DNA of 14,481 nt from Chryseobacterium sp. UBA6632 (GTDB lineage Bacteria > Bacteroidota > Bacteroidia > Flavobacteriales > Weeksellaceae), in the NCBI GenBank assembly GCA_002455915.1, contig DKLU01000186.1, positions 1 through 14,481 of the forward strand, written 5' to 3'. The notes beneath the pieces are model-generated. The model had not been told where the DNA came from, made no database searches, and saw only the letters and a list, made by a program, of their open reading frames with translations. The position numbers and the translations under genes were made by a program. Shown piece after piece: positions 1 to 6,448 of this stretch; positions within the stretch are counted from its first letter, which is position 1; each line of letters starts with the position of its first letter.

Positions 1-37
1 TATTTGTATATATTTAGTTACTTTTAGTAAAAATCAG

Positions 38-613
38 ATGCGTATGATGACGAGATTACTTTCAGAAAATAGTAAATGGAATAAAATTTTTGTTTTAATA
101 ATTGCTTCAACAATTGCCGTTTCTTGTGGAAGTTCAAAAAATGTTGCTTCTAAGAAATCAGGTTCTAAAACAGTAACTAAAACTGAAAATCTCAGAAATC
201 TGGATTCAAAATTTGACGGAAAAGTTTCTAAATCAATCAGCAGTATTCTGAAAGATGCTGAAAAATACATCGGAACACCTTATAAATTTGGAGGAAATAC
301 ATCTTCGGGTTTCGACTGTTCAGGATTTACGGTAAAAGTTTTTGATGAAAATGATTTTAAATTGCCAAGAAGATCGTCCGATCAGGCAGAAGCCGGTAAT
401 AAAATCGATATTAATGAAGTGAAGCCTGGGGATCTTTTGTTCTTCGCGACGGCTGGCGGAAGTAGAGTTTCTCATGTCGGAATTGTACATGATATCGGAA
501 ACGATGGCGAAGTGAAATTTATTCATGCCTCAACATCGAAAGGAGTTATTATTTCTTCATTAAACGAAAAATATTGGAATAAAGCTTATCTACATGCCAG
601 AAGAGTACTGTAG
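38..613 (+). CDS. NlpC/P60 family cell-wall hydrolase lipoprotein
   Basis: Predicted peptidoglycan endopeptidase of the NlpC/P60 cysteine-peptidase family, 191 aa. Family members cut peptide stems of peptidoglycan outside the inner membrane. The N-terminus has a basic region, a hydrophobic stretch (about residues 18-28) and a lipobox ending AVSC, so Cys30 is the likely lipidated residue. A Ser/Lys/Thr-rich linker (31-60) follows. The catalytic domain spans about 68-190: FDCSGF carries the nucleophile Cys94, SHVGIV carries His146, and FIHAS carries His163 as third polar residue. The GDLLFF motif (131-136) is also typical. All catalytic residues are present. Three Met codons lie close together (38, 44, 47), so the exact start is uncertain; any of them preserves the signal peptide. 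Its promoter is mostly off the left edge. The exact bond cut cannot be read from sequence. Confidence 0.93.
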   Translation: MRMMTRLLSENSKWNKIFVLIIASTIAVSCGSSKNVASKKSGSKTVTKTENLRNLDSKFDGKVSKSISSILKDAEKYIGTPYKFGGNTSSGFDCSGFTVKVFDENDFKLPRRSSDQAEAGNKIDINEVKPGDLLFFATAGGSRVSHVGIVHDIGNDGEVKFIHASTSKGVIISSLNEKYWNKAYLHARRVL

Positions 614-667
614 TTTGCAATAGAATTGCACTCGTATAAATCGGAGATTTGTTGAAAATTATTAATT

Positions 668-1270
668 ATGACCGATTTCCTGAGATTTTTTATCCCTTTA
701 TACTTTATTTTGTTTTTCACCACTGCTTTCTTTGGAGCAAGTTTTATTGTTGCTAAAAGAATTGGTAAAAATCCTAATGTACTTCCGAAAGACGATTCTG
801 CGTATGGGTTGATCGGCAAATATTTTAAGCTTTGTCTTCTCGGTCTTTTTCTTTATACAATTCTGTTATTTCTCTTTTCTGATGATCTTTTTCAGCTTTA
901 CTTAATTCATTTTTTAGATATTAAAATTTTAAAATATGTTGGAATTTTTCTGATGATTTTAAGTTTCATTTGGGTCGTTATTGCTCAGATTCATATGAAA
1001 AACTCATGGCGGATCGGCATTGATGAAGAATCTCGAACAGAACTTATCACTTCCGGACTTTTTAAATTTTCGCGAAATCCTATTTTCCTCGGAATGATTG
1101 TAAGCTTGATCGGTTTTTTTATGAGTCTTCCCACGATGATCTCTTTATTATTTCTGATTCTGGGAATTATTTTAATTCAAATACAAATCAGGCTGGAAGA
1201 AGTTTTTCTTTTAAAGCAACATGGTGAAAATTATGTAGATTATAAAAATCGTGTGAGACGTTTGTTGTAA
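668..1270 (+). CDS. Membrane methyltransferase, isoprenylcysteine carboxyl methyltransferase / PEMT-like
   Basis: Integral membrane methyltransferase-like protein of 200 aa, on the same strand as the upstream hydrolase after a 54-base gap. Hydrophobic segments are seen at about 8-30, 52-70, 88-108 and 140-172. The conserved C-terminal half follows the ICMT/phospholipid-methyltransferase pattern: SWRIGI (113-118), then TSGLFKFSRNPIFLG (128-142) with the family Arg-Asn-Pro (usually RHP/RNP), then two adjacent glutamates at 177-178 and the tail GENYVDYKNRVRRLL. In the family these motifs bind S-adenosylmethionine and place the substrate at the membrane face. Bacterial members are poorly characterised, and the substrate (a lipid or a small hydrophobic acceptor) cannot be inferred here. 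Neighbours give no firm functional clue. The family call is good; the specific function is unknown. Confidence 0.85.
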   Translation: MTDFLRFFIPLYFILFFTTAFFGASFIVAKRIGKNPNVLPKDDSAYGLIGKYFKLCLLGLFLYTILLFLFSDDLFQLYLIHFLDIKILKYVGIFLMILSFIWVVIAQIHMKNSWRIGIDEESRTELITSGLFKFSRNPIFLGMIVSLIGFFMSLPTMISLLFLILGIILIQIQIRLEEVFLLKQHGENYVDYKNRVRRLL

Positions 1271-1311
1271 GTTGACGGAAATCATTTCAGCATTATCAAT
1301 TTTCAAAATTA

Positions 1312-1337
1312 TTTGCTTGATCTTTTTTGTATCTTTG
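1312..1337 (+). promoter_or_regulatory. Probable promoter of dapD
   Basis: TATCTTTG at 1330-1337 is an exact match to the Bacteroidetes -7 consensus TAnnTTTG and lies 38 bases before the dapD ATG. A TTTG at 1312-1315 could be the -33 element, but its 14-base spacing is shorter than the usual 19 or so, so only the -7 part is convincing. A small palindrome (AATTTT-C-AAAATT, 1298-1310) lies just upstream and may be chance in AT-rich DNA. Confidence 0.55.
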
Positions 1338-1375
1338 GCGACGTATAATTTTTTAATTTAAATTAAATAACAGAA

Positions 1376-2188
1376 ATGTCGTTACAACAAACTATTGAAA
1401 ATATCTGGGACAACAGAGATTTATTGCAGAATGAAGACAGCCAAAAGGCGATTAGAGAAGTTATTTCTTTGGTAGACAAAGGTGAACTTCGTACCGCTGA
1501 GCCTACAGAAAACGGTTGGCAGGTAAATGAATGGGTGAAGAAAGCAGTAGTTATGTATTTCCCGATCCAGAAAATGGAGACGATTGAAGTAGGTCCGTTT
1601 GAATTTCATGACAAAATGCCTTTGAAGAGAAATTATGCTGAAAAAGGAGTAAGAGTTGTACCACATGCAGTGGCTAGAGAAGGCGCATATATTGCTCCGG
1701 GCGTGATCATGATGCCATCTTATGTAAATATTGGGGCTTATGTAGATTCAGGAACGATGGTAGATACTTGGGCTACGGTAGGAAGCTGTGCGCAAATCGG
1801 TAAAAACGTTCACTTGAGTGGTGGTGTTGGTATCGGTGGTGTTTTAGAACCGCTTCAGGCTGCTCCGGTAATTATTGAAGACGATTGTTTCATCGGATCA
1901 AGATGTATCGTAGTGGAAGGTGTTCACGTAGAAAAAGAAGCTGTTTTGGGAGCAAATGTTGTATTAACGGCATCTACAAAAATTATCGACGTAACAGGCG
2001 AAACTCCGATTGAAATTAAAGGAAGAGTTCCTGCTCGTTCAGTAGTAATTCCAGGAAGCTATACAAAGCAATATCCAGCTGGTGAATATCAGGTTCCATG
2101 TGCATTGATCATTGGTCAGAGAAAAGAATCTACCGATAAAAAGACTTCTCTTAATGACGCGTTGAGAGATAACAATGTGGCAGTATAA
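1376..2188 (+). CDS. dapD: 2,3,4,5-tetrahydropyridine-2,6-dicarboxylate N-succinyltransferase
   Basis: Cytosolic enzyme of the succinylase branch of diaminopimelate/lysine biosynthesis. It transfers succinyl from succinyl-CoA to tetrahydrodipicolinate. The 270-aa length matches the family. A helical N-terminal domain (about 1-95) is followed by a left-handed beta-helix of hexapeptide repeats (about 98-205). Family signature stretches are intact: MMPSYVNIGAYVDSGTMVDT (112-131), GGVGIGGVLEP (149-159) and EDDCFIGSR (168-176). The C-terminal segment with PCALIIG (241-247) is also typical. The ATG is preceded by an A/T-rich, unstructured leader and a good -7 element, with no Shine-Dalgarno, as usual for this phylum. 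Diaminopimelate supplies peptidoglycan cross-linking. The glycan genes start only 29 bases downstream with no terminator between, so they may be co-transcribed. Identification is very secure. Confidence 0.97.
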   Translation: MSLQQTIENIWDNRDLLQNEDSQKAIREVISLVDKGELRTAEPTENGWQVNEWVKKAVVMYFPIQKMETIEVGPFEFHDKMPLKRNYAEKGVRVVPHAVAREGAYIAPGVIMMPSYVNIGAYVDSGTMVDTWATVGSCAQIGKNVHLSGGVGIGGVLEPLQAAPVIIEDDCFIGSRCIVVEGVHVEKEAVLGANVVLTASTKIIDVTGETPIEIKGRVPARSVVIPGSYTKQYPAGEYQVPCALIIGQRKESTDKKTSLNDALRDNNVAV

Positions 2189-2217
2189 GCTTGTTTTAAA
2201 AACTAATACACACAATC

Positions 2218-3384
2218 TTGAAAGATAAATTTCTTAAAATACTGTTAAACCCTAAATATATATTTGGGGTTTATCTTATTATAGCGGTTGTAACTGCAGT
2301 TTCCAAATATCTGAGAGGCAATTCTATTAATAATTATTTGATCTTTAAGCATGTATTTTTTAATACCCTTAAAGAGAGGAATCTATATTTACAATATCCC
2401 GATCTCTTTCAGGATTCCAATCATTATGGCATATTTTTCGGTGTATTGATTGCCCCCTTTGCTATTATGCCTGATTGGTTGGGTGTTTGTTTGTGGAATA
2501 TTGCAAATACATCAATTTTTTTATTTGCTATTCATAAATTACCTTTCCATAACCCTAAAAAAGCATTGTTCGCTTTATTTTGTCTGCAGGAATGTATTAC
2601 TTCATCTCTGTATTTTCAGTTTAACGTGGCTTTGGTAGCTCTTTTGATGTTGGGAGCAATTTATATTTATGAAAATAAAGAAACAAAATCTGTAGCGACA
2701 ACTTTGATCGGTTTTTTTGTGAAAATCTATGGTATTGTTGGTCTTTCGCAGTTTTTCTTTATTAAAAATAAATGGAAATATATTCTTTCAGGAATAGCTA
2801 TAGGAATATTATTAATTGTAATTCCTATGCTGTATTCTAGTCCGTCTTTTGTTCTTCAGAGCTATGCAGATTGGTTTCAGTCTTTATCAGAAAAAAATGG
2901 ACAAAATCAGGACTTAGGTTCCTACCAGGATATTTCTTTAATGGGGGTTGTAAGAAGAATAGCAGGTGATGCTAATATTTCAAATCTATATTTTCTGACA
3001 TTCGGCGTGCCTATCTTTTTCTTACCTTATATCAGAATTAAACAATATAAGCACTATGCCTATCAACTGATGATTTTGGCTTCTACATTATTATTTGTAG
3101 TATTGTTCAGCTCAAGTTCAGAATCGCCAACCTATATTATTGCTGTAGTAGGAGTTATGGTTTGGTTTTTCCTTCAAAAAGAAAGAACGCCACTTACGAT
3201 TGGATTGTTACTTTTAGTTATTATTCTCACTTGTTTTTCTACTTCAGATCTGTTTCCGAAATATGTTAAAGAGCATTTTATACATAAATATTCCCTAAAA
3301 GCCGTACCTTGTATTATCGTTTGGTTCCGAGTTGTTTATGAACTTTTAACAAAGGATTTCGAGAAAGATTATACTTTGAATTAA
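2218..3384 (+). CDS. GT87-like (DUF2029) polytopic membrane glycosyltransferase
   Basis: Polytopic membrane protein of 388 aa with about nine or ten hydrophobic segments, the first at 13-29. It resembles glycosyltransferase family 87 / DUF2029, GT-C-fold enzymes that take sugars from polyprenyl-phosphate donors on the outer face of the inner membrane. Supporting features are the loop pattern after TM1-2 (short polar segment with YLQYPDLFQDSNHYG at 57-71), the motif QDISLMGVVRRIAG (about 237-250), comparable to the N/Q-x-S-L-x-G loop of the family, and an aromatic-rich C-terminal set of helices. The start is TTG at 2218: no in-frame ATG exists near the N-terminus, and the TTG gives a sensible Lys-rich leader before TM1. 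The next gene, a GT2 enzyme of the type that makes polyprenyl-phosphate sugars, could supply its donor. Family assignment is moderately sure; acceptor and sugar are unknown. Confidence 0.75.
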   Translation: MKDKFLKILLNPKYIFGVYLIIAVVTAVSKYLRGNSINNYLIFKHVFFNTLKERNLYLQYPDLFQDSNHYGIFFGVLIAPFAIMPDWLGVCLWNIANTSIFLFAIHKLPFHNPKKALFALFCLQECITSSLYFQFNVALVALLMLGAIYIYENKETKSVATTLIGFFVKIYGIVGLSQFFFIKNKWKYILSGIAIGILLIVIPMLYSSPSFVLQSYADWFQSLSEKNGQNQDLGSYQDISLMGVVRRIAGDANISNLYFLTFGVPIFFLPYIRIKQYKHYAYQLMILASTLLFVVLFSSSSESPTYIIAVVGVMVWFFLQKERTPLTIGLLLLVIILTCFSTSDLFPKYVKEHFIHKYSLKAVPCIIVWFRVVYELLTKDFEKDYTLN

Positions 3385-3387
3385 TTT

Positions 3388-4317
3388 ATGAAGAAAATTT
3401 CAATAGTCATTCCTGCCTACAACGAAGGGGGTAATGTTGCCTTAGTCCATGAAAAAATTAAAGAAGTTTTTTCAGGATTAAAGAATTATGATTTCGAAAT
3501 AATCTTTGTAAACGACGGAAGTAGAGACGATACTCAGCAAAAATTGGAAGATCTTTCCAAACAGTTTGAAGAAGTAAAATTCATTGAGTTTTCAAGAAAT
3601 TTTGGGCATCAGCCTGCAGTAAAAGCAGGAATGGACAATGCTCACGGAAATGCTGTTATTTCTATGGATGGCGATCTTCAGCATCCCCCCGAATTGATTC
3701 CACAAATGATCAAAAAGTGGGAAGAAGGATATGATGTGGTTTTTACTATAAGAACCTATCCTAAACAGATTTCATGGTTCAAGAGAAAAACTTCAGATTT
3801 TTTCTATAAAATTTTATCAAGCCTTTCTGATGTCAATCTTACCAAAGGTGGCGGTTCAGATTTCAGATTAATGGATGCTAACGTAGTTCAGGTAATGAGA
3901 GATTTTAAAGAAGATGATCTTTTTTTACGTGGATTAACCAGTTGGATGGGCTTTAAACAAACAGGAATTGATTTTGTAGCCGCAGAAAGAATGGCGGGAG
4001 AAAGCAGCTATAATATTAGAAAAATGCTAACTTTTGCTTTTACAGGAATTACGGCGTTTAGCGTAAAACCCCTTTATATTGCTGCCTACTTAGGCTTTTT
4101 ATTTTCAGGGTTATCGGTTTTAGGGTATGTAGGTTATGTGATCTATGCTTTCGCAGTTCATACTGAAATTTCTGGTTGGGCATCCTTGATTATGACTATT
4201 GTATTTTTCGGAGGACTCCAGCTCATTATTATGGGAATCATCGGAATTTATTTAGGTAAAATTTTTAAGCAGGTGAAAGAAAGACCCAACTATATTATAA
4301 AAAATAAAAATTTTTAA
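3388..4317 (+). CDS. GT2 glycosyltransferase, DPM1/GtrB-like with two C-terminal membrane helices
   Basis: Family 2 glycosyltransferase of 309 aa, of the group that loads a sugar from a nucleotide donor onto polyprenyl phosphate at the inner face of the membrane. The GT-A domain (1-225) shows the start IVIPAYNEGGNV (6-17), VNDGSRDDT (41-49), ISMDGDLQHPP (91-101) with the metal-binding DxD at Asp94-Asp96, and the acceptor-side segment RGLTSWMGF (181-189). ESSYNIRKM (205-213) is the amphipathic stretch before the membrane part. Two transmembrane helices follow (about 230-256 and 264-290), then a Lys-rich tail with ERPNYII. It begins 3 bases after the GT87-like gene and its stop abuts the deacetylase ATG, so the genes are surely one transcript. 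The sugar (glucose, mannose, N-acetylhexosamine or other) cannot be told from sequence. Confidence 0.92.
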   Translation: MKKISIVIPAYNEGGNVALVHEKIKEVFSGLKNYDFEIIFVNDGSRDDTQQKLEDLSKQFEEVKFIEFSRNFGHQPAVKAGMDNAHGNAVISMDGDLQHPPELIPQMIKKWEEGYDVVFTIRTYPKQISWFKRKTSDFFYKILSSLSDVNLTKGGGSDFRLMDANVVQVMRDFKEDDLFLRGLTSWMGFKQTGIDFVAAERMAGESSYNIRKMLTFAFTGITAFSVKPLYIAAYLGFLFSGLSVLGYVGYVIYAFAVHTEISGWASLIMTIVFFGGLQLIIMGIIGIYLGKIFKQVKERPNYIIKNKNF

Positions 4318-5094
4318 ATGGTTCTACTAAGTTTTGATATCGAGGAATTTGATATGCCTTTGGAATATAAAGGCGAAATTTCTTTCGATAAACAAATCTC
4401 CATATCTCAGAACGGACTTGAAAATATTCTAAACGTTCTTAAAAAACATAAGGTAAAAGCTACTTTTTTCTCAACGGTAGTTTTTGCTGAAAATAGTAAA
4501 GATTTAATTAAAAGATTATTGAGCGAAGGTCATGAACTAGCTTCTCACACGTGGTTTCACTCAGAATTTGAGGAAAAGCATTTACAGGAATCGAGAGAGC
4601 GTTTAGAAGAATTATTTTCTGTAAAAGTTACGGGATTAAGAATGCCCAGAATGATGCCCGTAGATGAAAAAGCAGTGGAAAAGGCCGGATATTCTTACAA
4701 TTCATCCATTAATCCCACCTTTTTACCGGGAAGATATAACAATTTAAAAGTTTCAAGAACGTATTTTAAAGAAGGTAACGTAATGCAGGTTCCAGCTTCG
4801 GTGTCACCTAATTTCAGAATCCCTCTATTTTGGCTGAGTTTCCATAATTTCCCTTTGTTTTTCTACAAAAAATTAGCCTCAGATACCTTAAAAAAGGATA
4901 ATTATCTGAATGTTTATTTTCATCCATGGGAATTTTCAGCCATAAAGGATGAAGCATTTAAATTACCGGGTTTCACCGTAAAAAATTCTGGAAAAGACAT
5001 GGTTGAAAGATTTGATGAATTTATAGGCTGGCTTAAAAGTAAAAACTATATCTTTGGAACCTTTCAGGAATTTCAAAAACAAATTACACTATGA
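4318..5094 (+). CDS. NodB-type polysaccharide deacetylase (carbohydrate esterase 4)
   Basis: Predicted metal-dependent polysaccharide deacetylase of 258 aa with the NodB homology fold. Motif 1 is LLSFDIEEFD (3-12), with Asp7 the likely base and the acidic pair after it. ATFFSTV (48-54) is the conserved strand. Motif 2 is ASHTWFHSE (75-83), where His77 and His81 would bind the metal. RMPRMMP (108-114) is motif 3, and YFHPWEFS (200-207) supplies the motif with His202. No signal peptide is seen, so it probably acts in the cytoplasm or on a membrane-bound intermediate, as similar proteins in exopolysaccharide loci are thought to do. It starts immediately after the GT2 stop and its stop overlaps the next ATG by four bases (ATGA at 5091-5094). 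The substrate is not identifiable; removal of N-acetyl groups from the glycan made by the neighbouring transferases is the natural inference. Confidence 0.9.
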   Translation: MVLLSFDIEEFDMPLEYKGEISFDKQISISQNGLENILNVLKKHKVKATFFSTVVFAENSKDLIKRLLSEGHELASHTWFHSEFEEKHLQESRERLEELFSVKVTGLRMPRMMPVDEKAVEKAGYSYNSSINPTFLPGRYNNLKVSRTYFKEGNVMQVPASVSPNFRIPLFWLSFHNFPLFFYKKLASDTLKKDNYLNVYFHPWEFSAIKDEAFKLPGFTVKNSGKDMVERFDEFIGWLKSKNYIFGTFQEFQKQITL

Positions 5095-6188
5095 AAATTG
5101 CATTTGATGCAAAGCGTTTTTTTCACAACACATCAGGTTTAGGCAACTATTCCAGAGATTTGGTAAGGATACTTTCTCAGTTTTATCCTGAAAATGATTA
5201 CGTTTTACTCAATAAAAATAAATCCGAAAGAGGAAAAGATATTCTTGCTAAGCCAAATGTTCATTTTGTTGAAACTTCCAAAGGAAAGCTTTCCCGACAA
5301 TTAAAAATGGGAAAAGATGCTCAAAAACAAAATGCTGATATTTTTCATGGACTATCCGGTGAATTGCCTTTGAAATGGGACAAAACGCCTATTAAAAAAA
5401 TTGTGACAATTCACGATTTGATTTTTGTGAGATACCCTCAGTATTATTCTTTTTTTGACCGAAAAATTCATCTTTGGAAATTTAAAAAAGCGGCGCAAAT
5501 GGCAGACGAAATTATTGCCATTTCTGAGCAGACAAAACAGGATATCATTGAGTTTTTAAGAGTTCCTGAAAGTAAAATTACGGTTGTTTATCAGGGTTGT
5601 CATAGTGCTTTTAAAGAAGAACAGCCTGAAGAGATGATTCAGTCTGTAAAATCTAAATTTCAGCTTCCCAAAAGATTTATTTTAAATGTCGGAACCATTG
5701 AAGACAGAAAAAACCTTTTGGCTGTTGTTCAGGCGATAAAAGATACTGATATTCCGTTGGTTGTCGTGGGAAAAAAGGCTAAATATTTTAAGAAGATTGA
5801 AGATTTTATCAAAAAAAATAAAATGGAAAAGCAGGTTCATTTCCTTGAAGGCGTTTCAATGGATGAATTGGCTGTAATCTATAAACTGGCTGATATTTTC
5901 GTATATCCTAGTTTTTTCGAAGGATTTGGAATTCCTGTGATAGAAGCTCTTTTCTCAAAAACAGTTACCATTACGAGCAATGCAAGTTGTCTTCCCGAAG
6001 CGGGCGGACCAGATTCTGTGTATATCGATCCAAAAAATTATTTGGATATTCAGTCTAAAATAAAATTTTTATGGGATAATGAATCTGAACGTAAACGCCG
6101 TGCTGATAAGGGGTTTGACTTTGTTCAGAAGTTTAATGACGAAGCTATTGTAAAAGAACTTATGAGACTTTATCAAAAAAATAATTAG
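5091..6188 (+). CDS. GT4 family glycosyltransferase
   Basis: Retaining GT-B glycosyltransferase of 365 aa, probably using a nucleotide-sugar donor in the cytosol. The N-terminal domain has the acceptor-side glycine-rich start SGLGNYSRDLVR (15-26) and TIHDL (106-110). The C-terminal donor domain begins with NVGTIEDRKNL (199-209), carrying the Arg/Lys pair typical of GT4 donor phosphate binding. PSFFEGFGIPVIEAL (273-287) contains the E-x7-E motif (Glu277 and Glu285). It overlaps the deacetylase stop by four bases, implying translational coupling, and is the last gene of the four-gene glycan unit. No terminator follows; the his promoter begins about ten bases after its stop. The first residues resemble mannosyltransferases such as WbaZ-type proteins, but the sugar is not determinable. 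Confidence 0.92.
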   Translation: MKIAFDAKRFFHNTSGLGNYSRDLVRILSQFYPENDYVLLNKNKSERGKDILAKPNVHFVETSKGKLSRQLKMGKDAQKQNADIFHGLSGELPLKWDKTPIKKIVTIHDLIFVRYPQYYSFFDRKIHLWKFKKAAQMADEIIAISEQTKQDIIEFLRVPESKITVVYQGCHSAFKEEQPEEMIQSVKSKFQLPKRFILNVGTIEDRKNLLAVVQAIKDTDIPLVVVGKKAKYFKKIEDFIKKNKMEKQVHFLEGVSMDELAVIYKLADIFVYPSFFEGFGIPVIEALFSKTVTITSNASCLPEAGGPDSVYIDPKNYLDIQSKIKFLWDNESERKRRADKGFDFVQKFNDEAIVKELMRLYQKNN

Positions 6189-6196
6189 AAAAAATC

Positions 6197-6226
6197 TTGT
6201 GGGTTTAAAAATAAGTCCTACATTTG
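6197..6226 (+). promoter_or_regulatory. Promoter of the histidine operon
   Basis: TACATTTG at 6219-6226 exactly matches the Bacteroidetes -7 consensus TAnnTTTG. A TTG at 6197-6199 lies 19 bases upstream, the expected spacing for the -33 element. Transcription would begin near 6231-6234, giving a short untranslated stretch before the leader-peptide ATG at 6244. This is the best promoter in the window and lies just downstream of the preceding gene's stop. Confidence 0.8.
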
Positions 6227-6243
6227 TAACACAAATTTCAACA

Positions 6244-6294
6244 ATGAAACCGAATTTTTTAACAGTACATCATTATCATCATCATCTCTGCTAA
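6244..6294 (+). CDS. hisL: His operon leader peptide (attenuator peptide)
   Basis: Sixteen-codon open reading frame, MKPNFLTVHHYHHHLC, with five histidine codons in a run of six (CAT at 6268, 6271, 6277, 6280, 6283, interrupted by one Tyr codon). It begins about 12 bases after the inferred transcription start and ends at TAA 6292-6294, about 45 bases before a Rho-independent terminator that precedes hisG. Such a peptide has no function as a product: its translation measures charged histidyl-tRNA. Five near-consecutive His codons are extremely unlikely by chance and sit exactly where theory predicts. It is analogous to enterobacterial hisL but shares no evident sequence beyond the His run. The symbol is used by analogy. 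Confidence 0.9.
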   Translation: MKPNFLTVHHYHHHLC

Positions 6295-6355
6295 GACGGA
6301 ATTGATTGATATGTGACTATGTTAAAAATCAAAATAATTAAAAACCGTCTGAGTA
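6289..6355 (+). promoter_or_regulatory. Antiterminator pairing of the his attenuator
   Basis: AGACGG (6294-6299), overlapping the leader stop codon, is perfectly complementary to CCGTCT (6345-6350), the left arm of the terminator. Pairing can extend to 6289-6292 with 6352-6355 across one A-G mismatch and one G-U pair. If ribosomes stall at the His codons (6268-6285), this segment is free and can pair, blocking the terminator. If they reach the stop codon (6292-6294), they cover AGACGG and the terminator forms. The pairing is seen in sequence; the mechanism is inferred from classical amino-acid attenuators. Confidence 0.75.
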
Positions 6356-6372
6356 AATTAGGCGGTTTTTTT
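6340..6372 (+). terminator. Rho-independent terminator of the his attenuator
   Basis: A 13-bp stem pairs 6340-6352 (AAAAACCGTCTGA) with 6358-6370 (TTAGGCGGTTTTT), with two G-U pairs, a five-base loop GTAAA and a T-run at 6366-6372. It lies between the leader peptide and hisG, not after a full gene, so it is an attenuator, not an operon end. Confidence 0.88.
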
Positions 6373-6412
6373 GTTTTGTGATATTTCACGAAAATACTTA
6401 AAGTATCACTTT

Positions 6413-6448
6413 ATTTACTCAGATTCAACGATTACGAAATGAGTAAAT
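6413..6448 (+). promoter_or_regulatory. Possible start-codon-masking hairpin before hisG
   Basis: ATTTACTCA (6413-6421) is perfectly complementary to TGAGTAAAT (6440-6448), which includes the last two bases of the hisG ATG and the next two codons. The 9-bp stem has an 18-base loop. The same left segment pairs even better (11 bp, 6413-6423) with 6348-6358 in the terminator, because the terminator carries an exact 11-base copy (TGAGTAAATTA) of the hisG start. This arrangement could switch hisG translation. The complementarity is certain; the function is inference. Confidence 0.5.

Noticed and set aside
34..270. Minus-strand and alternate-frame open frames overlapping the conserved genes, across the whole window.
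   Set aside because: All lie inside genes with clear family motifs in another frame, show no motifs of their own, and are expected in low-GC DNA.
616..630. Perfect short palindrome TGCAAT-AGA-ATTGCA after the first gene, considered as a terminator.
   Set aside because: Only 6 bp with a three-base loop and no T-run; too weak to call a terminator or operator.
1298..1310. AATTTT-C-AAAATT palindrome before dapD, as an operator.
   Set aside because: Pure A/T palindromes are frequent by chance here, and there is no second copy elsewhere in the window to support a regulator site.
6319..6381. A 20-codon open frame (ATG 6319) running through the his terminator.
   Set aside because: No histidine enrichment or conserved feature, and translating it would melt the terminator. 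It is Lys/Ile-rich, as chance frames in AT-rich DNA are.
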